A stretch of 64,000 nt of DNA from Priestia megaterium (GCF_009497655.1 NZ_CP023317.1:209501-273500), one strand, 5' to 3'; shown: positions 45,943-55,663, counted from the first letter of the stretch. The notes: a model not told the origin generated them from the letters alone. Numbers and translations are program-made.

Positions 45943-46269
45943 AAGAGACTGGGACAAAAGTATTTTAACCCAAGTAAAAAACGAACCATTAATCAACATG
46001 TTTGATTCGTGGTTTATTTTTTTGTTAGGGCAAATAAGTGTCGTCTGTTTCGTTCCTTTTAGCAGTTGATTGGAGGGCAAGGCGAAGACTCCTGCGGGAA
46101 AAGCGGAATAGGTGAGACCCCGCAGGAGCGCAAGCGACGAGGAGGCTCAGCGGCCGCCCGCGGAAAGCGAAGTCTTGCACGGAAATCAACTGCGGTTCCA
46201 TACAAGCTCATCTATACTAGTTGTTCGCCTTTAAAATACATTCATTTCATTATGATGTCTCAACCTCTT
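45943..46269. repeat. GC-rich dispersed repeat / MITE-like element
   Basis: The outer ends are imperfect inverted repeats: AAGAGACTGGGACA (45943-45956) against TGTCTCAACCTCTT (46256-46269). Inside lies a perfect 10-bp inverted pair, GCAGTTGATT (46062-46071) and AATCAACTGC (46184-46193). These enclose a strongly GC-rich core with the stem CTCCTGCGGG/CCCGCAGGAG (46089-46098/46119-46128) and a GCGGCCGC site. The composition is unlike its surroundings. From memory, this core occurs many times in Bacillaceae genomes; copy number here is not testable. Confidence 0.7.
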
Positions 46270-46504
46270 TTAGGTTAAATAAGTACGGAAAAGGTAAAGG
46301 TAGCATTTCTATAACAAAAGCAGCAAAAGCTTGATATAAAAGCATTATCCGCTTGTATGTCCGTTTTATTTTGCAGTTTGTCCACCCCACCAACACAGCA
46401 AATTTCTGAATATACTTTTTTTAAGGTTTTCAATATTTTAGGAATTATAATAAAGAAGCAATAAATGAAAACATTATATTTGTGGTAAGAGGTGAAGGGA
46501 CATC

Positions 46505-47320
46505 ATGTATAGAGCAATTGCTATTATAGCGGGTTCTGTGTTAATTGGATTTGCATACAATTGGTTTTTAATCCCCCATAAAGTGCTAAGCAGCGGAATT
46601 AGCGGTATTGCTATGATTATAGGAATTTTAACGCCTGCAAGCACGGGAACAATGAATTTTTTGTTGAATTTACCCCTTTTAATTATTGGTTTTATGAAGT
46701 TAGGAAAGCGGTTTGTTTTACATACGCTGCTGTCCGTTGTGGCTTTATCAATTGCTTTATACGTGATTCCCTTGAGAGCTGTTAGTACAGATCCTATTCT
46801 GTCAGCTGTTTTTGGAGGAGTTTTAACTGGAATTGGCGTAGGGTTTGTTTTTCGTCAGTCAGCTTCGACAGGTGGATTTGATATTATTGCGATGCTTCTT
46901 ACGCATAAAAAAGAATTTCCGCTTGGCGCTATATTATCAGCGATGAATGCCGTGGTCGTATTTGTTTCAGGTTTCTTTGTGAATTGGGACGCGGCTTTAT
47001 ATACGATGCTTTCGATTTTCGTCACAGGAAAAGTAGTGGATGCGATTCATACTCGCCACATTAAGCTCACGTTAACCATTATTACGAGAAAAGGCGAAGA
47101 AATGAAGCAGCAGCTTCTTACGAATTTGGTGCGCGGTGTGACGTTAATGAACGGTGAAGGAGCTTATTCAAGAGAAGACCGTAAAATATTAATGACGGTG
47201 ATTTCACGCTATGAGCTTGCAAACCTCAAGCAGTTAATTCAATCTGTGGATCCTGAAGCTTTCGTAAATATTACGGAAACGGTAGAAGTAATGGGGCTGT
47301 TTCGACGGGATGCCTATTAA
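46505..47320 (+). CDS. YitT family membrane protein
   Basis: The 271-residue product has five or six membrane helices followed by a soluble C-terminal DUF2179 domain (about 190-270, containing LMNGEGAYSREDRKILMTVI). Bacilli carry several YitT paralogues, and no transport activity is firmly known. It starts at ATG 46505 with AGAGGTGAAGG upstream. It stands alone downstream of the dispersed repeat. Confidence 0.88.
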   Translation: MYRAIAIIAGSVLIGFAYNWFLIPHKVLSSGISGIAMIIGILTPASTGTMNFLLNLPLLIIGFMKLGKRFVLHTLLSVVALSIALYVIPLRAVSTDPILSAVFGGVLTGIGVGFVFRQSASTGGFDIIAMLLTHKKEFPLGAILSAMNAVVVFVSGFFVNWDAALYTMLSIFVTGKVVDAIHTRHIKLTLTIITRKGEEMKQQLLTNLVRGVTLMNGEGAYSREDRKILMTVISRYELANLKQLIQSVDPEAFVNITETVEVMGLFRRDAY

Positions 47321-47381
47321 TATATTTGTTATTTCAGCGCCGATTTATGATAAATAGCCATTTTTATAGTATAAAAGTTAT

Positions 47382-47418
47382 AAAAAAAGCCTTAAGAGTA
47401 GTTCTTGAGGCTTTTTTT
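47382..47418 (+). terminator. Terminator after the YitT gene
   Basis: The stem AAAAAAGCCTTAAGA/TTCTTGAGGCTTTTTT with a short loop and T tract. Confidence 0.92.
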
Positions 47419-47515
47419 GCGTAAAATATGAGTAAGAAAATATCGTGTATGAAAAGTATAAAAAAGGGAATTTGATAGAGTACATAAAATATTGACATCA
47501 AAAAGGAGAGACTAT

Positions 47516-50254
47516 ATGACGGTAGAATATCAGTTAACGAAAAAGAAATATTACGAAACGTTTATGCAAGAAAATGAAAATCAGCCGCCTGTAAAAGTCC
47601 TTGGACACGCTTATTACGAAGAGCAGCAAAAAGAGTGGTACGACTTATCGCTCATTCGCTTAGCTCAGGGAGAAGTGTACTTCCACAATCAAGATTTTGA
47701 ATCCGCGATTTTTAAGTGGGAGAATGTAAATGGCGAGTTTAAGCTGTGGGCGAAGAAAAATACAGCCGACGCACATTATGAATTGGGGTTGTCTACGCTC
47801 GCTGAAGAGCTTTACCTATCTATCGAAACGGATTCAAAAGTATTAAAAGCTGAAATAGCGCTAAAGCTGTTTTCGCTTTATACGGACCATAACAATATTG
47901 AACGAGCTTATGAAGTTATTAACGAGCTGGTTGCTTCTCAGCCGGATTATCCAAACGTCACGGCGATTGCGCGAAGATTTTATGAAGAGCAAGAAGATTT
48001 TAATAGCGCAGTGGAGCTTGCAGTAGATGAGTGTATTCGAACAGAATCGCTGAATTGGTTTGCGGTATTAAAGACTTACGTAGATAAAGGATATACAGCA
48101 AACTTTATCCCTAACTATTTTTATCAAGTGATGATTTCATTTTACAAAGTGGACCAAGTATATTTCAAACAGCTTGTCTCAGCTTTATGGAAACAATATA
48201 AGAGTCAGCCTCCTTATCTTGCTTGGATTAAAACCATCAATGATATTTTCTTGAATATTGAAGTGGGTCTCTATGATTATTGGCAAGAGATTTCAACTCT
48301 TTATCAAGAGACGTACACTGACTTAATGGAAAGTGATCATTCTGTAAAGGAATTACATGAAGTCATTCCGAACGTATTAACAAACTGGCTTAAAATTACT
48401 AATAAGTCACGTGCGTTATTTCCGTCTGCGGCCGTGCTTTCATGGAATGAAAAGTTTCCGTCAACTATTGATACCATTACAATCGAAAATGCAGGCAGAT
48501 TAATTTTTGAGGCGCGTAACGACATTGATGGTCTTGAATATCACTACAAGCTTTGCCATGGCATTATTAAATGGGCTAATGAAAATGGTTTAGAAGTGGG
48601 GCACACCTTTAAATGGTGGGTAGACTTTTTATTAGATGCTCATACGACACACTTATTAATTACAGGAACAAATGCTGCAACGTCTTCATTTGTGGGATCG
48701 ATTACAGAAGAAAAGGTACCGCAAAATCATGAAACAACCTTTGTGTTCATTCATGATGAAGAAGAATCTATCCAGCAAATCGCTGATCAAGAAATCATTC
48801 CGATGGAAACGATTGACGGAGCGGAGCAATCTTCTCACCAGGCGCTTGTAGAAGTGAAAAAACCTTTTGCGTTCCTTGATAAGCATAATTGTTCATGCAT
48901 TGTTACGCCAAGCTTTACAGAACAAGAGGCGCGTGAGCAGGATGCATTTAAATATGCTCCTTTAGCAGATGGTTTACTGTTTGTGCTTGATGCAAAAGAA
49001 TCGCTGCTTGATGAAGAAAGAGAATTATTGCTGGAGATTAAAGAATATGCGCCAAATACGCCAGTTCATTTTGTCATCAACAATATGGACAGTCTTTATA
49101 ATCAAGCAACGATTGAGCGAATTACAAAAGAATTTGAAGCAAGCATTGGAGCGGATTTCCCGCAGGCTCATGTATTAGCCTATACGCCTCACTACGTATC
49201 GAGTCAGCACCACGGAGACTTGGCTCAGTTTATTAAAGCTAATTTCTATTACGATCCAAACGACGTTGGAGTAGAAGAGCGTGCGCGCAGACTGCTGTTC
49301 TTCATTCAAAATATGCTAAAGAGCTTAGTGGAAAAGAGAAATCACACAGAAAATCATTTGATTGAAAGTATTAAATGGAACGAAGATATGCTTGTGCGAT
49401 TAAATGGCTTCTTGCATCGAGTGGATGACTTAGAACAAGAAAAAGCGAGTAGTATTGTTTCAGCTTATCATGGCATCAAAGAGGATATCAGCAAAAAGCT
49501 AAAAAATAAAATTCCTCGTTTACTCAAAAAGTCTTCAGAATTAGTGAAGGAAGACAGTGATTTTAGTACAGTTCATATTGAACTGAATAAACAAATGAAT
49601 ATGCGCGTGGAAGAGCACTTGCAGCAAGATGTTCTACCTAAGTTCCGCATTTCTTTAAAGGACTGGATTGCTACATCAAATGAAGAGCTGATTGCGAGTC
49701 AAGTAGATATTGAAGAAGTAGCAGAGTCATTAAATAAGATGTACAATGAGCAAAAATTAACGTTAGCCTGCGATTTTAAAGTGCTGGACGACTGGCGCCG
49801 CGACGTTAATCGTATGGCTAATCGGGTTCAGCTGGATGAAGAAAATATTTTACTTCGCGTTAATCCAACGCAGCTTTTGTTAAAAGGAGCAGGAAAACTG
49901 TTTTCTTCCATTCTTCAAAATCAAACGCTACTTTATAATCAATATAAAAAGTACATTGAAAGTCAAGACTATCAAGATATCACAGAATCTATGCTGGCAA
50001 AGTTTTTTATGCAATTTAATTTATTTGAGAAAAATTTAGAAGTTGATATTGAACTATTCTTTGAAAAGCCAAAAGAGGTTCTAAAAGAAACGATTGAAGA
50101 AACACAGGCGCATATTAATGAAAATCAAGACGTATTAAGTCATATGAAAGCCAATCCTGAAGCTTACTATGATCCGTTAACATTATTCCAGCTTCGCTTG
50201 CGTCAGTATGAGTTAATGGTTAAAGCTACAGAAGAAGTACACTATAACGTCTAA
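47516..50254 (+). CDS. TPR plus degenerate dynamin-like GTPase protein
   Basis: This 912-residue protein starts at ATG 47516 after AAAGGAG. Residues about 50-250 look like TPR-type helical repeats. A dynamin-like domain follows, but every GTPase motif is altered: G1 reads GTNAATSS at 384-391 without the Lys, G3 is VTPS at 463-466 instead of DTPG, and G4 is INNMD at 521-525 instead of NKxD. The remaining ADGLLFVLDAKESLLDEE is typical of the fold. A long helical region follows, with a hydrophobic stretch near 785-805 that could touch membrane. The function is unknown. It is followed after 13 bp by a small HTH gene. Confidence 0.7.
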   Translation: MTVEYQLTKKKYYETFMQENENQPPVKVLGHAYYEEQQKEWYDLSLIRLAQGEVYFHNQDFESAIFKWENVNGEFKLWAKKNTADAHYELGLSTLAEELYLSIETDSKVLKAEIALKLFSLYTDHNNIERAYEVINELVASQPDYPNVTAIARRFYEEQEDFNSAVELAVDECIRTESLNWFAVLKTYVDKGYTANFIPNYFYQVMISFYKVDQVYFKQLVSALWKQYKSQPPYLAWIKTINDIFLNIEVGLYDYWQEISTLYQETYTDLMESDHSVKELHEVIPNVLTNWLKITNKSRALFPSAAVLSWNEKFPSTIDTITIENAGRLIFEARNDIDGLEYHYKLCHGIIKWANENGLEVGHTFKWWVDFLLDAHTTHLLITGTNAATSSFVGSITEEKVPQNHETTFVFIHDEEESIQQIADQEIIPMETIDGAEQSSHQALVEVKKPFAFLDKHNCSCIVTPSFTEQEAREQDAFKYAPLADGLLFVLDAKESLLDEERELLLEIKEYAPNTPVHFVINNMDSLYNQATIERITKEFEASIGADFPQAHVLAYTPHYVSSQHHGDLAQFIKANFYYDPNDVGVEERARRLLFFIQNMLKSLVEKRNHTENHLIESIKWNEDMLVRLNGFLHRVDDLEQEKASSIVSAYHGIKEDISKKLKNKIPRLLKKSSELVKEDSDFSTVHIELNKQMNMRVEEHLQQDVLPKFRISLKDWIATSNEELIASQVDIEEVAESLNKMYNEQKLTLACDFKVLDDWRRDVNRMANRVQLDEENILLRVNPTQLLLKGAGKLFSSILQNQTLLYNQYKKYIESQDYQDITESMLAKFFMQFNLFEKNLEVDIELFFEKPKEVLKETIEETQAHINENQDVLSHMKANPEAYYDPLTLFQLRLRQYELMVKATEEVHYNV

Positions 50255-50267
50255 AAGGTGGAGCAGG

Positions 50268-50498
50268 ATGTATTTAACGATAAAAGAAGCAGCAGAGTAT
50301 CTATCTTTTCCTGAAGAATATGTACAGAAATTGATTCAAGAAGGAAAAGTAAGGGCTATATTTGATGGTGAAAACTACTTATTAAATAAAGAGCAGTTTA
50401 ACACTCATTTAGAGCAAATGGAAAAGTATAAAAAACAAATTGAAGAATACCTAAATGAGCCAATCCCTGAAGATATGGACGTAAAAGATGAAGATTGA
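50268..50498 (+). CDS. Excisionase-type small HTH protein
   Basis: The 76-residue product begins MYLTIKEAAEYLSFPEEYVQKLIQEGKVRA, which is the MerR/excisionase-like helix-turn-helix used by Xis and many small regulators. An acidic C-terminal helix follows. GGTGGAG precedes ATG. The 13-bp gap to the dynamin-like gene points to one operon. No integrase or attachment site is nearby, so it is unlikely to be a phage excisionase. Confidence 0.78.
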   Translation: MYLTIKEAAEYLSFPEEYVQKLIQEGKVRAIFDGENYLLNKEQFNTHLEQMEKYKKQIEEYLNEPIPEDMDVKDED

Positions 50499-50669
50499 AG
50501 GCCGAAGCAGAAAACAGATGTTTTCTGCTTTTTCTTTTGGAGTGAAAGTGTTAAAAAAGGTAAGATATGAAAGAAATGTCGAAAAAAGTTGGAATTTCGT
50601 TAAAGATGTAGTCTTTTTAGATGCTTTTTTTATATAATGAAAGTATGCTAAACAAAAAGGAGAAGGTCT

Positions 50670-51656
50670 ATGCAACGATCAAGACAGTTAAGGCTGATTT
50701 TATTGCTTGCCCTGATTGTTGTCGCTTCGTTTTTAATTATTATTGTTTCGAAAACACAAGGGATTATAAGTCAGCAAACGACAAAAAAAGTAGAAAACAC
50801 AAGCGTTGCAATTCTCACCTCTGATGTACTGACAGATCAAAGCTGGGGCAGTCTAGCTTATAAAGGAAAAATCAACATCGAGCAGAAGTACCCCGTTTCG
50901 GCTCAAGTTATTAGCGAAGTAAATACGAACCAAAAAATGAAGGAAGCTGCTGAAAAAGTTATTCAAAATGGAACAAAAGTCGTAATTGGACATGGAAGAG
51001 AATTTTCTACCGTTTTTACAGAACTCGCTCCTAAGTATCCTCATGTTCATTTCGTCACCATTCACGGTACTTCACGTTATAAAAACCAAACTGTATATAC
51101 ATTTGATCAAACAAAAATAGAGTATCTGGCAGGCACGGCAGCTGCCATGAAGACACGAACGAAAAAAATTGGATTAATTGATGCATTTGAAGCACGCGAA
51201 AAAAATCCAGGGTTTGAAAAAGGCCTAAAAGCGTCTGATTCCTCAATTGCTTTTTATTATCGAGTGGTAAACAGCCGAGACGATGGAGCAAAAGCAGTAA
51301 AGCTGCTCCGTGAGTTAAAAGATGAAGGCGTCGATATCGTCTATGCTAAAGGAAATTCATATAATCAAGAAGTGATTCAAGAAGCGAAAAAACAAAAAAT
51401 GTACGTAATAGGATATTTAGATGATCAGGCGTATATGGGGAGGCCTGTTATTTTAACAAGTGTGATAAATGATGTTCCTCAAGCTTACAACGCGATTATG
51501 AAAGACTATTTTAGTAAAAAGGGCCTTCGATCTAGAGAAGTCAAACTTGATGCCCGGGATGGTGTTTATAAGCTTGCGCCTTTTGGACCAATGTACAGTA
51601 AACAAGAAAAACAAATATTATATTCGAAAGTTAGAATGTCTACACAGCCGAAGTAA
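50670..51656 (+). CDS. BMP-family binding protein, Med-like
   Basis: The 328-residue protein has an N-terminal membrane anchor (about 8-28, no lipobox Cys) and a BMP/Med-type periplasmic-binding fold. Recognisable parts are LTDQSWGSLAYKGK, VVIGHGREFS, and AKGNSYNQEVIQEAKKQKMYVIGYLDDQ. Med of Bacillus subtilis, of the same family, affects competence gene expression. It is immediately followed (3-24 bp) by a histidine kinase, so it may present a ligand signal to the kinase; this is inference. Confidence 0.78.
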   Translation: MQRSRQLRLILLLALIVVASFLIIIVSKTQGIISQQTTKKVENTSVAILTSDVLTDQSWGSLAYKGKINIEQKYPVSAQVISEVNTNQKMKEAAEKVIQNGTKVVIGHGREFSTVFTELAPKYPHVHFVTIHGTSRYKNQTVYTFDQTKIEYLAGTAAAMKTRTKKIGLIDAFEAREKNPGFEKGLKASDSSIAFYYRVVNSRDDGAKAVKLLRELKDEGVDIVYAKGNSYNQEVIQEAKKQKMYVIGYLDDQAYMGRPVILTSVINDVPQAYNAIMKDYFSKKGLRSREVKLDARDGVYKLAPFGPMYSKQEKQILYSKVRMSTQPK

Positions 51657-51679
51657 CTATGAAAAAGAAAGAGATGATT

Positions 51680-53485
51680 ATGAATCAATTATTTCGCAAC
51701 ATGTCATTCCGTAGCCAAATATTAACGATTCTTCTTTTGATTACATTCATGTTAAGCGGGTTCTCTTTAGTTTTAGTGCATGCCATTGATAAAATGAATC
51801 ATGTAAGCAACGAAATTAAAGATGAAGATGTTCCTCAAATGGTGTGGCTTTCTTATTGGGAAGAGCAGCTGAACATAAAAGAATACATTGTGAAAAATAA
51901 TCTAAAGAACCCCACTGTCTCTTTGATAGAAGAATATCAATCATATGATACACGAGTTATTGAAGACAATGAAAAGTATAAGCAGCCTGTGCCAAAATCG
52001 TTGATTCCACTGAAGGAAAAAATTGAGCTGCTTGATTTCAAGATTTCTAATAACGTGCAGGGACTGCTGAAGTACGGAGATATAGAGGGAGCAAAAGAGT
52101 ATCTTAAGAGAAATTATTTGCCGGATCTGCATCAGATAAAAAAAGATATTAATAGTTCAAAAGAAGAGACGGTTGATTCACTTGATACACTATCAGATAC
52201 ACTGTCTGTCATTATTAAAGATTCATTAATTTTACTATTAATTTTAACAGTAAGTGCTATTGTGGCTTCTCTTTATGTTTCTTATCGTATGAGTGCAAGC
52301 CTTACGAAACCAATTGAACAAATGATTGAAAAAGTGAATGACATTGCAGACGGAGAATACGGTCTTGTTCTTCAAGACACAAAGCAAATCGAGCTGAAGC
52401 AGCTTTCGGCTTCTATCAATCAAATGTCGGTTAGTTTAGAAGATTCATTTTGGAAAATCATTAAAGATAAAGCATATCGCCAGCAGATCTTAAATTCACT
52501 GCCTGTTGGAATTATCACAATAGAAGATGAGACAAATAGTATATTTGCTAATACCTCAGCAAAACAGTTTTTAGATCTCGATGAAAAGGATATTTGCCGG
52601 TATATGAAGGAATGTCCTGAATATAATACTGAATTTTGGAGCATGTTGAATTCGGGAGAAATTCACGAAAATAAAAAAGTATTATTTGGAACGAAAGAGA
52701 CGTGCTATTGCTTTTTAGCCTCTCAAACGCAGCTGTTTAATGAGAAGAACGAAAGCATTGGAAGGATTTTTTATTTCATTGATATATCGGATACCGAAGA
52801 ATTAGAAAAGCGAATGCATCAGTCTGAGAAACTTGCCTTGGTTGGAGAAGTGGCAGCCGGAGCTGCTCATGAGATTCGTAATCCTCTTGCCGTGATTCAT
52901 GGATTTATATCTCTTATGAATCAGTCTCTTTCTGATGAGGAGAAAAAGCGTTTTTACCTGCCTCTGCTTATGAAAGAACTAGAGAGGATTAATTACATCA
53001 TTGAAGAAATGCTGTTGTTATCAAAGCCTGGGACTCCGGTGATGAAAAAAGTCAGCATGCAGGATATTATTAATGAGTTATTGCCTTTGATTACTCACTC
53101 AAGCAAATTTACAGAAAAAGATAAGCTTATTTTCGATGTGAAATTGCAGCCGCATGTATTAAAGGTAGATGAAAAACAAATCAAACAAGTTCTTCATAAT
53201 TTAATTCGAAACAGTATGGAAGCCATGGATGGAGAAGGAGTCATTACAATCTACTCGCAGGTTCATGAAGATAGCTACTGTCTATACATTGAAGATACTG
53301 GAAAAGGTATTCCGGTTCATATGCAGCAGTCGCTGTACCAGCCTTTTTCCACTTCGAAGGATAGTGGCACAGGTCTTGGCCTGCCCATTGCTCAACGTAT
53401 TCTAGAAAGCCACGGAGGACAGATTAAATTATTATCTACTTCTTCCCGCGGCACAGTTTTTGTTATTAAATTTCCTCTACATTAA
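51680..53485 (+). CDS. Sporulation-type sensor histidine kinase (orphan)
   Basis: The product has two membrane helices, near 10-32 and 170-190, enclosing an extracytoplasmic sensor domain. A HAMP linker follows, then a PAS-like region (about 255-375), and the H-box AAGAAHEIRNPLAVIHGF with His397. An ATPase domain closes it (HNLIRNSMEAMDG, DTGKGIP, GTGLGLPIA). AHEIRNPL...I.GF is typical of kinases feeding the Spo0F phosphorelay. No response regulator is adjacent. ATG 51659 is an alternative, slightly longer start. Confidence 0.9.
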   Translation: MNQLFRNMSFRSQILTILLLITFMLSGFSLVLVHAIDKMNHVSNEIKDEDVPQMVWLSYWEEQLNIKEYIVKNNLKNPTVSLIEEYQSYDTRVIEDNEKYKQPVPKSLIPLKEKIELLDFKISNNVQGLLKYGDIEGAKEYLKRNYLPDLHQIKKDINSSKEETVDSLDTLSDTLSVIIKDSLILLLILTVSAIVASLYVSYRMSASLTKPIEQMIEKVNDIADGEYGLVLQDTKQIELKQLSASINQMSVSLEDSFWKIIKDKAYRQQILNSLPVGIITIEDETNSIFANTSAKQFLDLDEKDICRYMKECPEYNTEFWSMLNSGEIHENKKVLFGTKETCYCFLASQTQLFNEKNESIGRIFYFIDISDTEELEKRMHQSEKLALVGEVAAGAAHEIRNPLAVIHGFISLMNQSLSDEEKKRFYLPLLMKELERINYIIEEMLLLSKPGTPVMKKVSMQDIINELLPLITHSSKFTEKDKLIFDVKLQPHVLKVDEKQIKQVLHNLIRNSMEAMDGEGVITIYSQVHEDSYCLYIEDTGKGIPVHMQQSLYQPFSTSKDSGTGLGLPIAQRILESHGGQIKLLSTSSRGTVFVIKFPLH

Positions 53486-53513
53486 GAAAACAGCCTCAAA
53501 AGGGCTGTTTTTT
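53486..53513. terminator. Bidirectional terminator, kinase / map
   Basis: The stem AAAACAGCC/GGGCTGTTTT with flanking A and T tracts serves the converging kinase and methionine aminopeptidase genes. Confidence 0.85.
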
Positions 53514-54258
53514 AATGTGCTGTTAAAATAAGAGGACCGTTTTTCGTAATCGCAAGCGTATGTTCAAATTGAGCGGATAATTTACCGTCTGTTGTACGAG
53601 CAGTCCAACCGTTTTTATCCATTTTAGAATGCCATGTACCAGCGTTTACCATTGGCTCAATCGTAATAACCATACCTTCTTTTAAACGTGTACCTTTGCC
53701 GGCTTTTCCGTAGTGAAGAATTGTAGGCGCTTCGTGCATGGTATTTCCAATTCCATGTCCTGTGAAGTCGCGTACGACAGAGAACTTTTCGCCTTCTACA
53801 TAGCTTTGAATAGCGTGGCCGATGTCACCTGTACGGTTTCCTGGCTGTGCTTGCTCGATTCCTTTTAAAAGCGCTTCGTATGTAACATCTACTAGACGCT
53901 GTGCTTCGTCTGAAATGTCTCCAACGGTATGAGTCCATGCGGAATCTGCTAAGCCTCCGTTTAAATTTACAACCATATCAATGGTTACAATATCCCCGTC
54001 TTTTAACGGTTTAGTTGTTGGGAAACCGTGGCAAATTTCATCATTTAAAGAAGCGCACGTTGCATATTGATATCCTTTGTATCCTTTTTGTTCCGGCGTT
54101 GCTCCGTGCTTTGCTAAGTACTCTTCAACAAATTTATCAATTTGCATTGTTGTTATGCCTGGTTTGATCATTTTAGCGATTTCTTTATGACAAGAAGCTA
54201 ATAGTTTACCTGCTTCGTGCATTAAATTAATTTCGCGTTCACTTTTTAATGTGATCAT
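53512..54258 (-). CDS. map: Methionine aminopeptidase, type I
   Basis: It removes the N-terminal Met from new proteins. The 248 residues have the metal-binding set of the pita-bread fold: DMVVNLNGGLADSAWT with the two Asp positions, TGHGIGNTMHE with His, TIEPMV and QFEHTLAIT with the Glu ligands. It is the YflG-type enzyme of bacilli, a second MetAP besides the one in the ribosomal protein cluster. The ATG at 54258 has AGGAGTG upstream. Confidence 0.93.
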   Translation of the reverse strand: MITLKSEREINLMHEAGKLLASCHKEIAKMIKPGITTMQIDKFVEEYLAKHGATPEQKGYKGYQYATCASLNDEICHGFPTTKPLKDGDIVTIDMVVNLNGGLADSAWTHTVGDISDEAQRLVDVTYEALLKGIEQAQPGNRTGDIGHAIQSYVEGEKFSVVRDFTGHGIGNTMHEAPTILHYGKAGKGTRLKEGMVITIEPMVNAGTWHSKMDKNGWTARTTDGKLSAQFEHTLAITKNGPLILTAH

Positions 54259-54591
54259 TGTTGTTCACTCCTTTTTTGATGTAACTTTACGAAAAAAGTT
54301 GAGCAGCAGTTATAGCGATGAAAGTCGACTATTCATCAGTCGATTCTTCTTTATTTAAAAATCTAAGAAATACAGGAACCGTCTGCTATGGGGCGATATA
54401 AAATCATCCTTAATCATAACGCCCAATGGTAGGAAAATGCAAGATGCAGGCTTAAAAAGGAAGGGTTTGACGATAGGCATGTAGGGAAAACTGATAAATG
54501 AACGTTGAATTGGAGCATTCTCTATAACAAATGCGGTATGATATAGTAAAATAAATGAAACGAAACAATTCTTTAGGAGGGGTATAGGAAA
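54259..54591. other. Intergenic region, map / lactonase
   Basis: This 333-bp region between divergent genes has no gene. It contains a small inverted repeat TCGACT (54325-54330) / AGTCGA (54338-54343) of unknown meaning and AT-rich promoter-like sequence near 54530-54560. No strong paired promoter hexamers stand out. Confidence 0.4.
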
Positions 54592-55656
54592 ATGAGTGAA
54601 CATGGAAAATTTATTGGATTTGCAGGTACATATACAAAAGCAGGCAGTGAAGGTGTCTATACATTTACGTTAGATACGAAGGCTAAAAAGATTGTAGAAG
54701 TAAAAGCCGTGGCTAAAATTGAAAACCCTACATACTTAAATGCAAGCAAAGACAACGAACATCTTTATACAGTTATTAAAGAAGGAGAAAAAGGCGGAGT
54801 AGCTGCTTTTAAGGTTGATCCAAACACGGGTCAACTAAAGTTTGTAAACAAACAGCTGCTAGACGGCGCGCCTCCTTGCTATGTTTCAGTGAATGAAGAT
54901 AATACGCTTGTTTTATCTGCTAACTTTCATAAAGGGAGCGTTGAGACGTATTCTGTTAATGAAGAAACAGGAGAAATTGAATATGTAGCATCCGTAGTGG
55001 AACATCCTCATTCAGACCTCAAAAAAGGACAAAAAGGAAAACCACACGTACACTATGCCGATTTTACTCCTGGAGAAAAGCACGTGGCCGTTGTGGACCT
55101 AGGTATTGATGAAATTGTGACATATGAAGTGGAAGAGAATAAATTGAAGGAAGTCAACAGCCTTTCTACATCTGTTGGTTCGGGCCCTAGACATTTAACG
55201 TTCCATCCAAATGGCCGCTATGCGTATGCAATGACAGAATTCAGCTCCGAAGTTTTATTTTTAACGTATGACGAAAGCACAGGAAGCTTTACTCAACAAC
55301 AAGCTACTTTAGCAATTCCGGCTGATTTTACAGAAAATAATCAAGGGAGTGCGATCCACATTTCTTCAGACGGCCGCTTTGTCTATGCAGGAAATCGCGG
55401 ACATAACTCGATTGCAACATTCAAAGTAGACCAGGATTCTGGACAGTTAACATTCGTAGAATGGACAGGCACTGAAGGCGACTGGCCGCGCGATTTTGTT
55501 TTAGATCCAACCGAACAATTTATTGTGGCGTCTAATCAAGAAACAGGAAACTTGGTGCTGTTTGAAAGAGACCAAGAAAGTGGAAAGCTAACGCTTCTTC
55601 AATCTAACGTTACGGTTCCAGAAGCTGTATGCGTAAAATTCCTCCACTATAAGTAA
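54592..55656 (+). CDS. Lactonase family protein (6-phosphogluconolactonase type, YkgB-like)
   Basis: The 354-residue protein is a seven-bladed beta-propeller of the Lactonase (PF10282-type) family. It has GTYTKAGSEGVYTF near the N-terminus, GSGPRHLTFHPNGRYAY in the centre and ASNQETGNLVLFERD near the end. It would hydrolyse 6-phosphogluconolactone in the pentose phosphate pathway. GGAGGGG precedes the ATG. Substrate is inferred from the family and from YkgB. Confidence 0.85.
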   Translation: MSEHGKFIGFAGTYTKAGSEGVYTFTLDTKAKKIVEVKAVAKIENPTYLNASKDNEHLYTVIKEGEKGGVAAFKVDPNTGQLKFVNKQLLDGAPPCYVSVNEDNTLVLSANFHKGSVETYSVNEETGEIEYVASVVEHPHSDLKKGQKGKPHVHYADFTPGEKHVAVVDLGIDEIVTYEVEENKLKEVNSLSTSVGSGPRHLTFHPNGRYAYAMTEFSSEVLFLTYDESTGSFTQQQATLAIPADFTENNQGSAIHISSDGRFVYAGNRGHNSIATFKVDQDSGQLTFVEWTGTEGDWPRDFVLDPTEQFIVASNQETGNLVLFERDQESGKLTLLQSNVTVPEAVCVKFLHYK

Positions 55657-55663
55657 TTGATGT

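Noticed and set aside
46066-46278. Open frame of 70 codons in the GC-rich repeat
   Set aside because: It is formed by the repeat's palindromic core, has no ribosome site and a low-complexity, arginine-rich product.
50268-50498. Prophage or integrative element signalled by an excisionase-type HTH
   Set aside because: No integrase, attachment repeats or phage genes nearby; the HTH protein is coupled to the dynamin-like gene.
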